From PMG-095 sp037200885 (GTDB lineage Bacteria; Myxococcota_A; Polyangia; Polyangiales; Polyangiaceae): 64,000 nt of DNA. The translations under genes were made by a program, and so were the position numbers. Where the stretch lies: positions 868,001-932,000 of the forward strand of contig JBBCIN010000003.1 in assembly GCA_037200885.1 (NCBI GenBank), given 5' to 3'. The notes below the pieces were generated by a model. It did no database searches. It was not told the origin of the DNA and was given only the letters and a program-made list of their open reading frames with translations. This document shows positions 16,783 to 25,449 of the stretch, piece after piece; the first letter of the stretch is position 1; every line of letters starts with the position of its first letter.

Positions 16783-17973
16783 GTGACTAGCCGCGCAGTC
16801 TCGAAATTCTTGGGTGGGGCAGGGATCTGCGTGTTGGCGCTCACCGCTCCGTTCGCCGGTTGTCACGATCAATCGGTCACGAGCTCCGACGATCCGACCT
16901 GCAGCCGGGACGCCGATTGCTCGAGCCTGGGCGTCGAGTTCGGTTGCGACGCGGGTCATTGCCGCCACGGCTCGTTCGCCTCGGGCGGCGGTGCGGGCGG
17001 CGGCGGCGACGGCGGTGCGGGCGCTCCGGAGGTCGTCGCCGGAACGGCCGGAGCGGCCCCGCTCGGCGCGTGTCACTCCGAACCCGATCTCACACCGAGC
17101 TTTCCCGCGCCCACCGCGCTCGATCCGGATTTCGTGGCGCGCGCGGCCGCGGTGATCGGTTCGTGCATGCCCGATGACGGCGTGGCTCGAAGCGCAGCGC
17201 ATCTTTGGCTCGAGCACTTGGCCGCGCCGCGGCTGTACTTCAGACTCGGTGAGCAGCTCGAGTGCTTGGCCAATGCCAGCTGCGGCTGTGCTGCCGTCGA
17301 GCATTGCTTGGGCTGGGTTTACCGAGTGCCGCCCGCGGTTTGCCCCAGTGGTTGCCAGGGCCAGGTGTTCACCGGTTGCGGTGACGGCGCTCAAATCACG
17401 ATGGATTGCAGTCGTTTCGGGCTCAGCTGCGACCGAGCGGCTGACTGCGTGGCGGAAGCCGCAGTGGCCTGCGACGGTTCCGAGGCTCCAACCTGCACCG
17501 CGCAGGGGGAAGCGCTGTTTTGCGACGATGGCTTCATGCAGAAGACGCCCTGTCAGGCACTGGGCTTCAGCTGCGTCGCGGGAAAGTGCGTGGGCAACGG
17601 CACCGACTGCACGGACTCCGACTCCACCTCCGGGGAGCTGGAGCAGGTTTTACCAATCGGCACGGCCTGCACGGGTGGAAAGCTTTCGGCCTGCCTCGGC
17701 GGAAAGACGACGAGCGTCGATTGCGCGACGCAAGGGCCGGGCTTCAGCTGCCAGTCATTCAACGGCGCGTTCTTTTGCGGCTTGGCCGCGGAGTGTGTGC
17801 CCGCAGGCAACTACTCTTCACCCGAGCCAGCGACCTGTGACGGAACGACGCTCGGCTTTTGCAACGCTGGGCGCCTCGAGCACCTCGACTGCACCACGCT
17901 CGGTTTCAGCGGTTGCGAGATCGACACGAGTCAGACCCGCTACGGTTGTATTCCGGGCGCGCTGGCGCAGTAG
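16783..17973 (+). CDS. Cys-rich lipoprotein, 396 aa
   Basis: The GTG at 16783 starts a signal peptide ending in the lipobox PFAGC. A short Cys motif (CSRDADCSSLG...CDAGHC) is followed by a Gly-rich spacer and then a domain with many cysteines arranged as repeated units, such as CDGSEAPTC, CDDGFMQKTPCQALGFSC and CDGTTLGFCNAGRLEHLDC. At least three such units suggest a repeated disulfide-bonded fold like the Cys-rich stretches of myxobacterial surface proteins. It follows the previous lipoprotein by 50 bp on the same strand and may be co-transcribed. Convergent with the beta-helix gene 8 bp downstream. Function unknown. Confidence 0.75.
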   Translation: MTSRAVSKFLGGAGICVLALTAPFAGCHDQSVTSSDDPTCSRDADCSSLGVEFGCDAGHCRHGSFASGGGAGGGGDGGAGAPEVVAGTAGAAPLGACHSEPDLTPSFPAPTALDPDFVARAAAVIGSCMPDDGVARSAAHLWLEHLAAPRLYFRLGEQLECLANASCGCAAVEHCLGWVYRVPPAVCPSGCQGQVFTGCGDGAQITMDCSRFGLSCDRAADCVAEAAVACDGSEAPTCTAQGEALFCDDGFMQKTPCQALGFSCVAGKCVGNGTDCTDSDSTSGELEQVLPIGTACTGGKLSACLGGKTTSVDCATQGPGFSCQSFNGAFFCGLAAECVPAGNYSSPEPATCDGTTLGFCNAGRLEHLDCTTLGFSGCEIDTSQTRYGCIPGALAQ

Positions 17974-17981
17974 CTGCGCCG

Positions 17982-19391
17982 TCATGGGGACTCGGTCCAG
18001 CCGATGTCGGGCGCGCTGCCGTTGTAGAGACCCGAAGCAGCCTGATTTCGATCCACGCCCAGATTGACGCCCTTGTCGATGGCAGCGCTGCCGACCTTGA
18101 GCGCATAGTCGAAGTTCGTCGCGTCGTTGAAGAGCGGATCCCCGGTGACCGAAGTCGCATCCGGGCTGCCTTGGCTGCGGTTGCCGGCGGTGTTGTTGTA
18201 ATACAGGTTGTGATCCAGCTTGGAGAACGCGCTATCGGGCCCCACCACTCCGTAGGTGTCGGCGCCGTCGAAGATGTTGTTGCGCGCGTCGATTTGCGTC
18301 GCCGTTCCGACGCTCAGCGCGGCAAGAACAGAGTCGACGATCGTGCTGTGCCAAATGGTGGCGCCGGTGACCGCGCCGAGCTCGATGCCGTTGCCGCCGC
18401 CGATGCTCACGTTGGCGAGGAGGTACGCGCCGTTGGCGCCATCGTGGATCAGGTAGTTGGAGGCGAGTGACGCCGCCACGTCGTTGCCGAGGACCTGGGC
18501 ATTTTTGCCGTAGATTTCTAGACCGGCGACAGCGCTGAAAGTGATCAGATTGGCGGAAATGACGGCTCCACTTCCATAAACGACGGCCGCTTTTTCGTTG
18601 TCGTGCAGGTAGCTATTGGCGAGCCGATTGCCGCTGCTCGAGCTCGACGAAAACAGCACCGGCTCTCCTTGGCAATCGTGGATCTCCAGCGAATCGATCA
18701 GCACATCCGAAGAAGCGACGGACAGGCACGCGCTCGTGGAGGCGTTCGCCGACGCATCGAGGACGACGGGGCCCTTGATGTCGAGCGTCTCCTGCACTGC
18801 TGGCAGCGGTGACTTCAGGCCGATGCTAGCGACGGTGGCATCGAAGGTGATCGACTGGTGCCCGGCTTTGCCGTTCGCGAAAGCGATCGCCTCGCGCAGC
18901 GAGAAACCGGTTTGCCCAGGACTCGTAGGGGTTGCGGCCGAGTCCGCTTCGTCCGCTGCTGTCGTGACCACGAGGTTTACGAGATCGACACTGCCACCGG
19001 TTCCTGCACTTCCTCCTCCCCCACCCGCGGAGCCACTCGTGCCTCCAGAACCACCCTTGCCCGCAGAACCACCCTTGCCTCCAGAACCACCCTTGCCTCC
19101 AGAACCACCCTTGCCTCCAGAACCACCCTTGCCTCCGGCACTCTCGCCGCCCGCCGGCGCTCCTGCGTCGCTGTCTGCGCCCGCGCTCGGCGCGCCGCCA
19201 GAGTCGGAACCGCCAGCGAGCGGGGAGCCGCCAGTTCCGCTTCCGCTTCCGCCTGCGAGTACTCCGCCAGCGTCTCCCCCGGCGTTCTGTCCGCCAATGC
19301 CAGCGTCAACTGAACCATAGCCGAACCGACACGCATTCAAAGCAAGAACGATGGCAGCGACCGGCAGTAGTCGCCGCAGAGCACGCGGCAT
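17982..19391 (-). CDS. Right-handed beta-helix lipoprotein with CSLREA-like segment
   Basis: ATG 19391 (MPRALRR) has AGGTG upstream; GTG 19397 is two codons earlier. The signal peptide ends in the lipobox ALNAC. About 120 residues of Gly-rich low complexity follow, including five 18-bp repeats encoding GGSGGK units. The folded part starts with VVTTAADE and GFSLREAIAFAN, matching the N-terminal segment of CSLREA-type parallel beta-helix proteins, and continues as short repeated turns (NRLANSYLHDN, IDARNNIFDG, LDHNLYYNN). The C-terminus AAIDKGVNLG..PDIGWTE is typical of these helices. Such folds often bind or cleave polysaccharides. No catalytic residues were identified, so adhesion or binding is as likely as enzyme activity. 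Confidence 0.8.
   Translation of the reverse strand: MPRALRRLLPVAAIVLALNACRFGYGSVDAGIGGQNAGGDAGGVLAGGSGSGTGGSPLAGGSDSGGAPSAGADSDAGAPAGGESAGGKGGSGGKGGSGGKGGSGGKGGSAGKGGSGGTSGSAGGGGGSAGTGGSVDLVNLVVTTAADEADSAATPTSPGQTGFSLREAIAFANGKAGHQSITFDATVASIGLKSPLPAVQETLDIKGPVVLDASANASTSACLSVASSDVLIDSLEIHDCQGEPVLFSSSSSSGNRLANSYLHDNEKAAVVYGSGAVISANLITFSAVAGLEIYGKNAQVLGNDVAASLASNYLIHDGANGAYLLANVSIGGGNGIELGAVTGATIWHSTIVDSVLAALSVGTATQIDARNNIFDGADTYGVVGPDSAFSKLDHNLYYNNTAGNRSQGSPDATSVTGDPLFNDATNFDYALKVGSAAIDKGVNLGVDRNQAASGLYNGSAPDIGWTESP
19041..19130 (-). repeat. Five 18-bp tandem repeats
   Basis: Units of GCCTCCAGAACCACCCTT occur at 19041, 19077, 19095 and 19113, with a two-base variant at 19059. Each encodes six residues of a Gly/Ser/Lys spacer. 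An in-frame minisatellite of this kind can vary in copy number without breaking the gene. Confidence 0.9.
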
Positions 19392-19578
19392 AATCACCTA
19401 ATAATTACCTGTCGAGTGCGAAGGCGCAAACGATAAACAAGACCCCGATTGGCGCGCGACCGCGTGATCTGCACTGCGGATGTGGAGCGCACTCCGGTCA
19501 TGTGTGCGTGTGCGTACTTCGTGCGCGCAGCATACGGGGTCGTCGATGCGAATTCGCGTGTATACTAGTGAGATTGAG

Positions 19579-21033
19579 ATGGTCTCGGTAACTCGACACC
19601 GCTCGCGCGCGGTGTCTTCCCTTATGATGATGGGCGTCGTGCTGAGCGTACAATCCCGCTCCTCGATTGCGAACGCTCAGGAGCAAGAGCTTCCCGCGTC
19701 CGACGCGCTGCCGGGTATCTATCGCGTGGGCGTTGCTCGCACCGCGCCCGCGGCCATCGCTGGCACCCTCGGCTATGGCTTTACCGAACCGCAGAATGCG
19801 GAAGATGGCGCACACCACCGGCTCTCGTTGCGAGCGGCCGCGGCCCTGCCTGTCGTCAATTGGCTCAGCGTCGGCGCCCTCGTCGACGGCCGCTACGACC
19901 AGCACCCGCACGACAACGGCGGGGTCGTCGATACCGCTCTTCAAGCGCGCGCGTCCACTGCGCTCGGCAGCTGGCAGCTCGGGGCCGGCATCGTCGGCCG
20001 GCTGCCGGGCGCGGAAAGCCTCAGCACGATGACGCGAAGCGCATCCGTCGAAGGGCAAGCTCTGCTTGCAACCAGCCTGGGTCGTGTTCGCATCGCAAGT
20101 CTCGCAGGGTATCGTCTCAATCACGGCGGGGCCGCCGGCAGTGACGCAGCGCACCTCTCATCGGGTGACCGCCTCGCGCTCGGGCTGAGTGAGTTCGACG
20201 CCGTGTTGCTCGGTCTCGGCGCCGGCGTCTGGGTCGGAAAGAGCGAGCTTTTGGCCGAGGTCTCAGCCGACGTGCTCGTCGGGAGTGACGCGCCGGCCTT
20301 CTCCCAATCGCCACTGCGCGTGGCCGCGGGGGTGCGCCGTCCGGTGACTCGTGGCCTCAGTCTCGAGCTTTTGGCGGCGGGCTCGCTCAGTCGACAGCCC
20401 GATCTCTCCGCGGACGCGCCGCTCGTGCCGAACGAGCCGCGATTCAGCGTTTTCGCCAGCGTTCGCTACCAGTTTCTTCCGCACGCGCCGCCCGCCGCGG
20501 GCCCGTCCGCTTCGCCAGCGCCGCCCGTCCAACCGCTCGGCTCGCGGCTCGAGCTGACGGTCAACGACGACCAGGGAGCACCGGTAACGAGTCCGAACGC
20601 GTTCGTCACCGCCGCCGGCGAGCGTCGCGATCTCGGTTGCGACACGGCCGGACACTGCACGCTCGAGGAGATCAAAGCCGGCGACGTCGTCGTTCACGTC
20701 GAAGCACCCGCATTCGAGCCCGCCGAAAGGCCCGTCCGGCTGCAGGCCGGCGTTCCCACCAAGCTCGAGCTGCGGCTCGTCGCCGTGCCACCGCCGAGCC
20801 AACTGCGAGGCGTGGTCCGCGGCCTCGACGGCAAGGCGGTCACCGCGCGCGTTCGCGTCGAACCGAGCGGCACCGCCGCTAGCGTCGACGACAAAGGCAG
20901 CTTCCAGCTCGATCTGCCGCCCGGAGGCTACGACGTGGTGATCGAGGCCACTAATTACGTGACACAACGTCGCCACGTGCAGGTCGAGCCGAGGGGCGTC
21001 GTGATCTTGAACGTGGATCTGGCGAGGAAGTGA
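19579..21033 (+). CDS. Outer-membrane barrel with C-terminal carboxypeptidase-regulatory-like domains
   Basis: ATG 19579 begins a signal peptide ending in IANAQ; TATACT at 19561-19566 could be its -10 element. Residues about 40-320 read as an outer-membrane barrel: repeated strands such as HHRLSLRAAAALPVVNWLSVGALVDG and RFSVFASVRYQFLP. A Pro-rich hinge follows, then two beta-sandwich units (RLELTVNDDQGAPVTSPNAF and RGVVRGLDGKAVTARVRVEP) of the carboxypeptidase-regulatory or PEGA type. First gene of a three-gene operon with the FecR-domain protein and the kinase, sharing a TGATG overlap with the next start. The cassette spans the envelope; this member would be its outer-membrane part. Confidence 0.8.
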   Translation: MVSVTRHRSRAVSSLMMMGVVLSVQSRSSIANAQEQELPASDALPGIYRVGVARTAPAAIAGTLGYGFTEPQNAEDGAHHRLSLRAAAALPVVNWLSVGALVDGRYDQHPHDNGGVVDTALQARASTALGSWQLGAGIVGRLPGAESLSTMTRSASVEGQALLATSLGRVRIASLAGYRLNHGGAAGSDAAHLSSGDRLALGLSEFDAVLLGLGAGVWVGKSELLAEVSADVLVGSDAPAFSQSPLRVAAGVRRPVTRGLSLELLAAGSLSRQPDLSADAPLVPNEPRFSVFASVRYQFLPHAPPAAGPSASPAPPVQPLGSRLELTVNDDQGAPVTSPNAFVTAAGERRDLGCDTAGHCTLEEIKAGDVVVHVEAPAFEPAERPVRLQAGVPTKLELRLVAVPPPSQLRGVVRGLDGKAVTARVRVEPSGTAASVDDKGSFQLDLPPGGYDVVIEATNYVTQRRHVQVEPRGVVILNVDLARK

Positions 21034-22565
21034 TGACCGCGCCCGCCCAACGTTCCACCCGGCGTAGCCTGCGCCTCCTGGCAGCTCTTGCCGCTGCGGC
21101 GCTTGTTTTGCTGCTCGTCGGTCGTCGCTCGCACGACAACTTCGTGGCGACTCTGCGCGGGTTCACGGGTCAGGTCGTGCGCGACCATCAGGAGTCGGTG
21201 GGCGATTGGAAGACGGCGAGTGTCGGAGCCAACTTCGTGCTGGGCGATGCTTTGCGCACTGGGTCGCATTCGACGGCGGCGCTCGAGTTGGCGAGCTCGC
21301 ACCAGCTCTCGCTCGAAGCCGACACGCTCGTTCGATTCCTCTCGCGCCCGTCCGACCCGAAGCGCGCACGCGTTGCCCTCGAAATGGGCGAAGTGACGCT
21401 GGATGCCGCGTCAGACGCATTCGAGCTCGAAACGGAGCTCGGCACGGTACGGATCGAAGCCCACGGTCGCGCCCGGCTGGCGAAGAACGGCGATGCGCGG
21501 CGGCTCCAAGTGACGATCGGTGCGGCCGAGATCGATCGCGACGGCCAACATTTGGAGCTCCGGGTCGGAGACGCCGTGGAAATCTCCGAAAAAGGGGCAC
21601 TGAATCGCGTACCGGCGGCGCCGGCATCCGCGAGCGCGGCACCCGCAATTTCAGCGTCCGCTGTTGCCCTCGGGCCCGAGGGTGCGGCCTCTGCCGCAAT
21701 CCCGTCCGCGCTGGCCGGGCCCGGTCGAGCTTTCGAGCGCGGGCTCGAGCGCGTCGATCTCTCGATCACGGTCGGCGAATCGATCGTCATTCACGACCCG
21801 CGGCCGCCCACCGCCGTGGGAGTGATTGCGGGCGAGCGCTGCACTGGCAGCGCGCTCTTGAGCGTCGATGGGCGCCGAGCTCGTGCTGAAGAGCGGGTCG
21901 GCGAAGGGCGCATTGGAGTCGCCCTTGCCAGCGGCGCACATCACTACGTCGTTCACTGCCTCGGCGAGGGGGGCGCCCGTGGTGACAAGATCGGCCAGGG
22001 AACGATCTCGATCATTCCCGACTCGGGCGTGCGCCGGCTTGCCAGCTCCGCGCCGCTCACGAACGTGGACGCAGACGGGCGGCGCTATACCGTTCTCTAC
22101 CAGAGCCTGCAGCCGAGGATCGCAATCCAGTGGCCGAACGCGCCGCCCGCTTCGAGCTATGCCCTGACGATCAGCTCGCCCCATGGGACGAAGACCGTGG
22201 CGACGAGCAGCCCCCGCTATTTTTTCGCGTCCGGAGCTCTGGGTGAAGGACAGCATTCCTTCAGCTTTCAAGGCGCCGGCCGCAGTTCGCGGAACACCAC
22301 CGTCGTCATCCGCTTCGACAACGCAGCGCCCGCGGCAAGCATCGCGTCGCCCGCCGATGGCAGCTTCGCCCCCGGCTCGAGCGTGCTCGTCTCGGGCACG
22401 GCGCAACCGGGCTCGGTCGTTACGGTGGGCAGCACGACTCTCCAGCAGGATGATCAGAATCGATTCTCCACGGCGGTCAGCGCGCCTCCCGATCAGGCGC
22501 TCGCGATTCGCTTCACTCAGCCGCAACGGGGCGTCCACTACTACCTGAGGCGCAGTGCCCTCTAG
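21033..22565 (+). CDS. FecR-domain protein with C-terminal Ig-like domain
   Basis: ATG 21033 overlaps the upstream stop (TGATG), with GAGGA four bases ahead of it; GTG 21030 is an alternative. A single membrane segment (LLAALAAAALVLLLVG) anchors it. The periplasmic part (about 45-200) matches FecR domains: GQVVRD, DALRTGSHSTAALELAS, LSLEADTLVRFLS and VRIEAHGRARLAKN. An Ala-rich linker follows, then a region with C..SALLSVDG and HYVVHCLGEGG, and a last domain (ASIASPADGSFAPGSSVLVSG) like bacterial Ig-like sandwiches. Classic FecR is an anti-sigma sensor, but no sigma factor is adjacent. A Ser/Thr kinase overlaps its end, so it may act as the periplasmic sensor of that kinase. Confidence 0.82.
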   Translation: MTAPAQRSTRRSLRLLAALAAAALVLLLVGRRSHDNFVATLRGFTGQVVRDHQESVGDWKTASVGANFVLGDALRTGSHSTAALELASSHQLSLEADTLVRFLSRPSDPKRARVALEMGEVTLDAASDAFELETELGTVRIEAHGRARLAKNGDARRLQVTIGAAEIDRDGQHLELRVGDAVEISEKGALNRVPAAPASASAAPAISASAVALGPEGAASAAIPSALAGPGRAFERGLERVDLSITVGESIVIHDPRPPTAVGVIAGERCTGSALLSVDGRRARAEERVGEGRIGVALASGAHHYVVHCLGEGGARGDKIGQGTISIIPDSGVRRLASSAPLTNVDADGRRYTVLYQSLQPRIAIQWPNAPPASSYALTISSPHGTKTVATSSPRYFFASGALGEGQHSFSFQGAGRSSRNTTVVIRFDNAAPAASIASPADGSFAPGSSVLVSGTAQPGSVVTVGSTTLQQDDQNRFSTAVSAPPDQALAIRFTQPQRGVHYYLRRSAL

Positions 22566-24240
22566 TTCCGCAGCCGTGACACCGCTCCTTTCGGGCCGCG
22601 TGCTGCTCGGACGCTATCGCATTGCACGACCGCTGGCCCGCGGGGGCATGGGTGTCGTTCACCTCGGTCGGGTGGAAGGAGCGCAGGGCTTCGCCAAGCC
22701 GGTCGTGATCAAAACGATTTTGGCAACCGGCGGCGAGAGCGCGCAACTGTTCGCGCGCGAGGCTCGCATCGTCTCGCAGTTGCAGCACTCGGGCATCGTC
22801 GCGGTGATTGACTTCGGTGAAGTCGACGATTCGCACGTGATGGTTCTCGAGTACATTCACGGCTTCAATCTCGGCCAGTGGTTTCGCTTCGTGAAGGGCA
22901 AGCGTGGCCCGATGCCACTCCCGCACGCGATTCACGTTATCTTGGCGGTGCTCGACGCACTCGGATACGCCCACGGCCTCACTCGCGCCGACGGGTCAGC
23001 GGCCGGCGTCGTGCACCGCGACATTTCGCCGGGCAACATCCTGATCGATATGCAGGGCCGGGTGAAACTCGCCGATTTTGGCATCGCACGCACCGTCGAC
23101 GATGAATTCCAAACCCAAACGGGCATGTTCCGCGGCACGCTTGCGTTCTCTCCTCCCGAGGCGCTGCAAGGCGCAACGGTCGACGCCCGCAGCGATCAGT
23201 ACGCTTGCGCGGTCGTCCTCTATCAAATGCTCGCGGGCGTGAATCCATTCAAGGGCGGGGAGACCGCGCACACCATCGCGCGGATCTTGCAGCACGTGCC
23301 CGAGCGGCTCTCCGCGTTGCGCGAGGATATGCCGCCCGCCGTCGAGGCCGCCATTGCCAAGGGCATGTCGCGCAATCCGGACGATCGCTTCGTCACCGTG
23401 GCGGAGTTCGCCGATGCGCTGCGGCATGCGATGACCTGGTCGGAACGCGAGGAGGCGCGCGATTTCGCAGCGCAAATCTTCCAAGATTTCACTGGCGAGA
23501 TGCCGCAGGCGCTCGGCTTGGAACCGCTTGCGGCGAGGGATGCGGCCTGGCGTGAGACGCGGGACGACACCTTGGAAGCGTCGCGCCTCGCGCTGAACGT
23601 CGCTGAGCCGACAGTGCCCGATGCGGGCATCGAAGTCGAAGAGTCGCGCACCAAGCTGATCGCAGCAGAGCCCACCGCCCTCGCTGAAGCTCAGCCCGGC
23701 TCTCGCAGCTGGGTATTGCTCGTGCTTGCCGCCGCCGTGGTGCTCTCGGCAGCGCTCCTCGTCGTCTTTCTCAGACCACGGAACGAAGTCGCACCAGCAC
23801 CCGTGATCGTGGAAAAGCAATCGCTGAGCGAAGAGACGCCCCCAGCCCCGGTAGCTCCACCCGCCGACAGCGCGACCGCGGTTGTCACCAACACCGTCGC
23901 AGCACCGAGCGCAACGTCTGGCAGCCGGCAAGCCGCGGCCAAGGCGAGCGCCGGCGCGACTCGGCGAACCCTGGCGGGCGCGTTCCAACAGCGTCAGGGC
24001 GCGATCCAGGGCTGTTTCAAACAGAATCCGTCCTCTTTGGTCGAGACCCAGCGTCTCTCGGTCCGCTTCGACGTAGCCAGCAGCGGCCGCGTCGAAGCGG
24101 CATCTCTGTCTCCCTCGAGCTTGGCGTCGCAGCCGCTCGGTTCCTGCATCCTCAACGTGGCACGCAGCACCAACTTCGGGCCACAGCCGGAAGCGATCTC
24201 ATTCTCGATTCCGATCGCGGCCCGGATGGTCCAGCACTGA
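22555..24240 (+). CDS. Transmembrane Ser/Thr protein kinase with AgmX/PglI-like C-terminal domain
   Basis: An active Hanks-type kinase by motif: Gly-rich loop ARGGMGVV (28-35), Lys53 (VVIKTI), HRD at 154-156 within VVHRDISPGN, DFG from Asp174, and SPPEAL. A juxtamembrane stretch is followed by one membrane helix (about 384-406, WVLLVLAAAVVLSAALLVVF) and a Pro/Ala-rich periplasmic linker. The last 85 residues (FQQRQGAIQGCFKQNP, LSVRFDVASSGRV, LGSCILNVA) match the AgmX/PglI C-terminal domain, a TonB-like periplasmic module with two cysteines. GTG 22555 lies inside the upstream gene (11-base overlap) with GAGG ahead of it, so translation is coupled to the FecR-domain gene. Substrates are unknown. 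Confidence 0.88.
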   Translation: MPSSSAAVTPLLSGRVLLGRYRIARPLARGGMGVVHLGRVEGAQGFAKPVVIKTILATGGESAQLFAREARIVSQLQHSGIVAVIDFGEVDDSHVMVLEYIHGFNLGQWFRFVKGKRGPMPLPHAIHVILAVLDALGYAHGLTRADGSAAGVVHRDISPGNILIDMQGRVKLADFGIARTVDDEFQTQTGMFRGTLAFSPPEALQGATVDARSDQYACAVVLYQMLAGVNPFKGGETAHTIARILQHVPERLSALREDMPPAVEAAIAKGMSRNPDDRFVTVAEFADALRHAMTWSEREEARDFAAQIFQDFTGEMPQALGLEPLAARDAAWRETRDDTLEASRLALNVAEPTVPDAGIEVEESRTKLIAAEPTALAEAQPGSRSWVLLVLAAAVVLSAALLVVFLRPRNEVAPAPVIVEKQSLSEETPPAPVAPPADSATAVVTNTVAAPSATSGSRQAAAKASAGATRRTLAGAFQQRQGAIQGCFKQNPSSLVETQRLSVRFDVASSGRVEAASLSPSSLASQPLGSCILNVARSTNFGPQPEAISFSIPIAARMVQH

Positions 24241-24402
24241 GCTGTGTCCTACGGCGCGGTGCTGAAGCGCTGTTTGTTGAGGTTTCGGGCATTGGTTCGA
24301 TGGTCACCGAGCGCGTCGCGGACGTCGTGGCCTTCGGCGTCGCGGACGCATGGCAGCCAGACAATTGCGCGAAACCGCGCCGAAGCGTAGCGTTAGGGCG
24401 TC

Positions 24403-25314
24403 GTGAAGAAGTTGGTTTGGTTGGGTCTGGTTCTGCTCACAGGCTGTGGCGGCTCGGTGACATCGACGCTCAATGAGCCCGAAGGAGCCGGCGGCTTGGA
24501 CAGCGCCGGTAGCTCGAATGGCGGCGGGGGCGGGGGCAAGCCGCACGCGGGCGAGAGTGGCGTCGCAGGCACATCCACCGCTGGCGATAGCGGCGTTGCT
24601 GGCGTGTCCAACGGCGGCGCGAGTGCCGGCACAGGCGGCAAAGTACCGGACTTCCCGGGCGGCGCGGCAGGCGAGGGACCGCTCTCGTGCAGCGCGCTCT
24701 ATGCAGGCCCAAGCGGAGGCCCGCGCGCCAATGGCCCGGCGGATCTCGGTGACTGCACGGCCATCCCGGATGAAGTCGTGCTCGCTCGCTACAAGGACTA
24801 CGCCGCACGCGTGCCTCAGGGTCTGTACTACGAACCGAACGAGAGCATCACGTTTTGGCACGAGCCCTGCTCCAAGTCCGCCGAGGAAACCGTTGCCCGC
24901 GGCGCGACCGATGGCATGGGCACGTTCGTCGAGTCGTACGAAAGCGAGTGGTTCTACGAAGCCGTGTACTGCTTCAACGACAGTGTGCGCCGGATCGAGC
25001 GCAGTCTGCGTTGTGACTACTTCGACGGCAGCAAGCTGGCCAATCCGACGCCTGAGCGCGTCGCGTTCTTGGCCAGTATGCTCTGGTGGGCAAGCAACAA
25101 CAACGTCGGCGGCTCTGCCATCCTCGGTCACTCGGTCGCCATCGGCGATGCAACCGACGTGGTCGGCTTGTGCACGATCAGCGTGACCTACGGCGACTTT
25201 GGCTTATGCGACGAAGTACGGCTCGAAAGCACGAAGCACCTGCTCCGAGCCAACGGCGGCGTCGAGCTCGGCTCGCCGCAAGTCATCCGTACGCTCGAGG
25301 GTGATTGTCACTGA
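24403..25314 (+). CDS. Lipoprotein, 303 aa, with Cys-containing globular domain
   Basis: GTG 24403 starts MKKLVWLGLVLLTGCG, a compact signal peptide with the lipobox LTGC. A Gly/Ala/Ser spacer of about 75 residues follows, containing repeats of GDSGVAG type. The mature domain (about 90-303) has six or more cysteines, aromatic-rich segments (GLYYEPNESITFWHEPC, SEWFYEAVYCFN) and ends GDCH. I do not recognise the family. The aromatic residues could suit carbohydrate or peptide binding, but this is inference. The terminator hairpin at 25388-25429 lies beyond it. Confidence 0.72.
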   Translation: MKKLVWLGLVLLTGCGGSVTSTLNEPEGAGGLDSAGSSNGGGGGGKPHAGESGVAGTSTAGDSGVAGVSNGGASAGTGGKVPDFPGGAAGEGPLSCSALYAGPSGGPRANGPADLGDCTAIPDEVVLARYKDYAARVPQGLYYEPNESITFWHEPCSKSAEETVARGATDGMGTFVESYESEWFYEAVYCFNDSVRRIERSLRCDYFDGSKLANPTPERVAFLASMLWWASNNNVGGSAILGHSVAIGDATDVVGLCTISVTYGDFGLCDEVRLESTKHLLRANGGVELGSPQVIRTLEGDCH

Positions 25315-25346
25315 GCATTCGAAAAACCGGCAACCCAGCGCCCCTC

Positions 25347-25373
25347 GAGCTGCGATGCAGGATCGCGATCGCC
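25347..25373 (+). repeat. Dispersed intergenic repeat, diverged copy
   Basis: GAGCTGCGATGCAGGATCGC followed by GATCGCC. It keeps the GGATCGCGATCGCC core seen at 14419-14445 and 35745-35771. Confidence 0.5.
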
Positions 25374-25387
25374 CACCCACAAACGCA

Positions 25388-25429
25388 AAAAGCCGAGCCG
25401 CGAGCCTCTCAGCTCGCCACTCGGCTTTT
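25388..25429. terminator. Bidirectional intrinsic terminator
   Basis: AAAAGCCGAG (25388-25397) pairs with CTCGGCTTTT (25420-25429), and an inner stem CGAGC/GCTCG (25401-25405, 25412-25416) extends the hairpin. The A-run on one side and T-run on the other give a U-tract on both strands, as expected between two convergent genes. Confidence 0.85.
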
Positions 25430-25449
25430 GCTCGACCTGCTCCGAGAGC

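Noticed and set aside
19041..19130. Possible CRISPR-like array
   Set aside because: The repeats are directly adjacent with no spacers and encode a Gly/Ser spacer in frame; no cas gene lies near.
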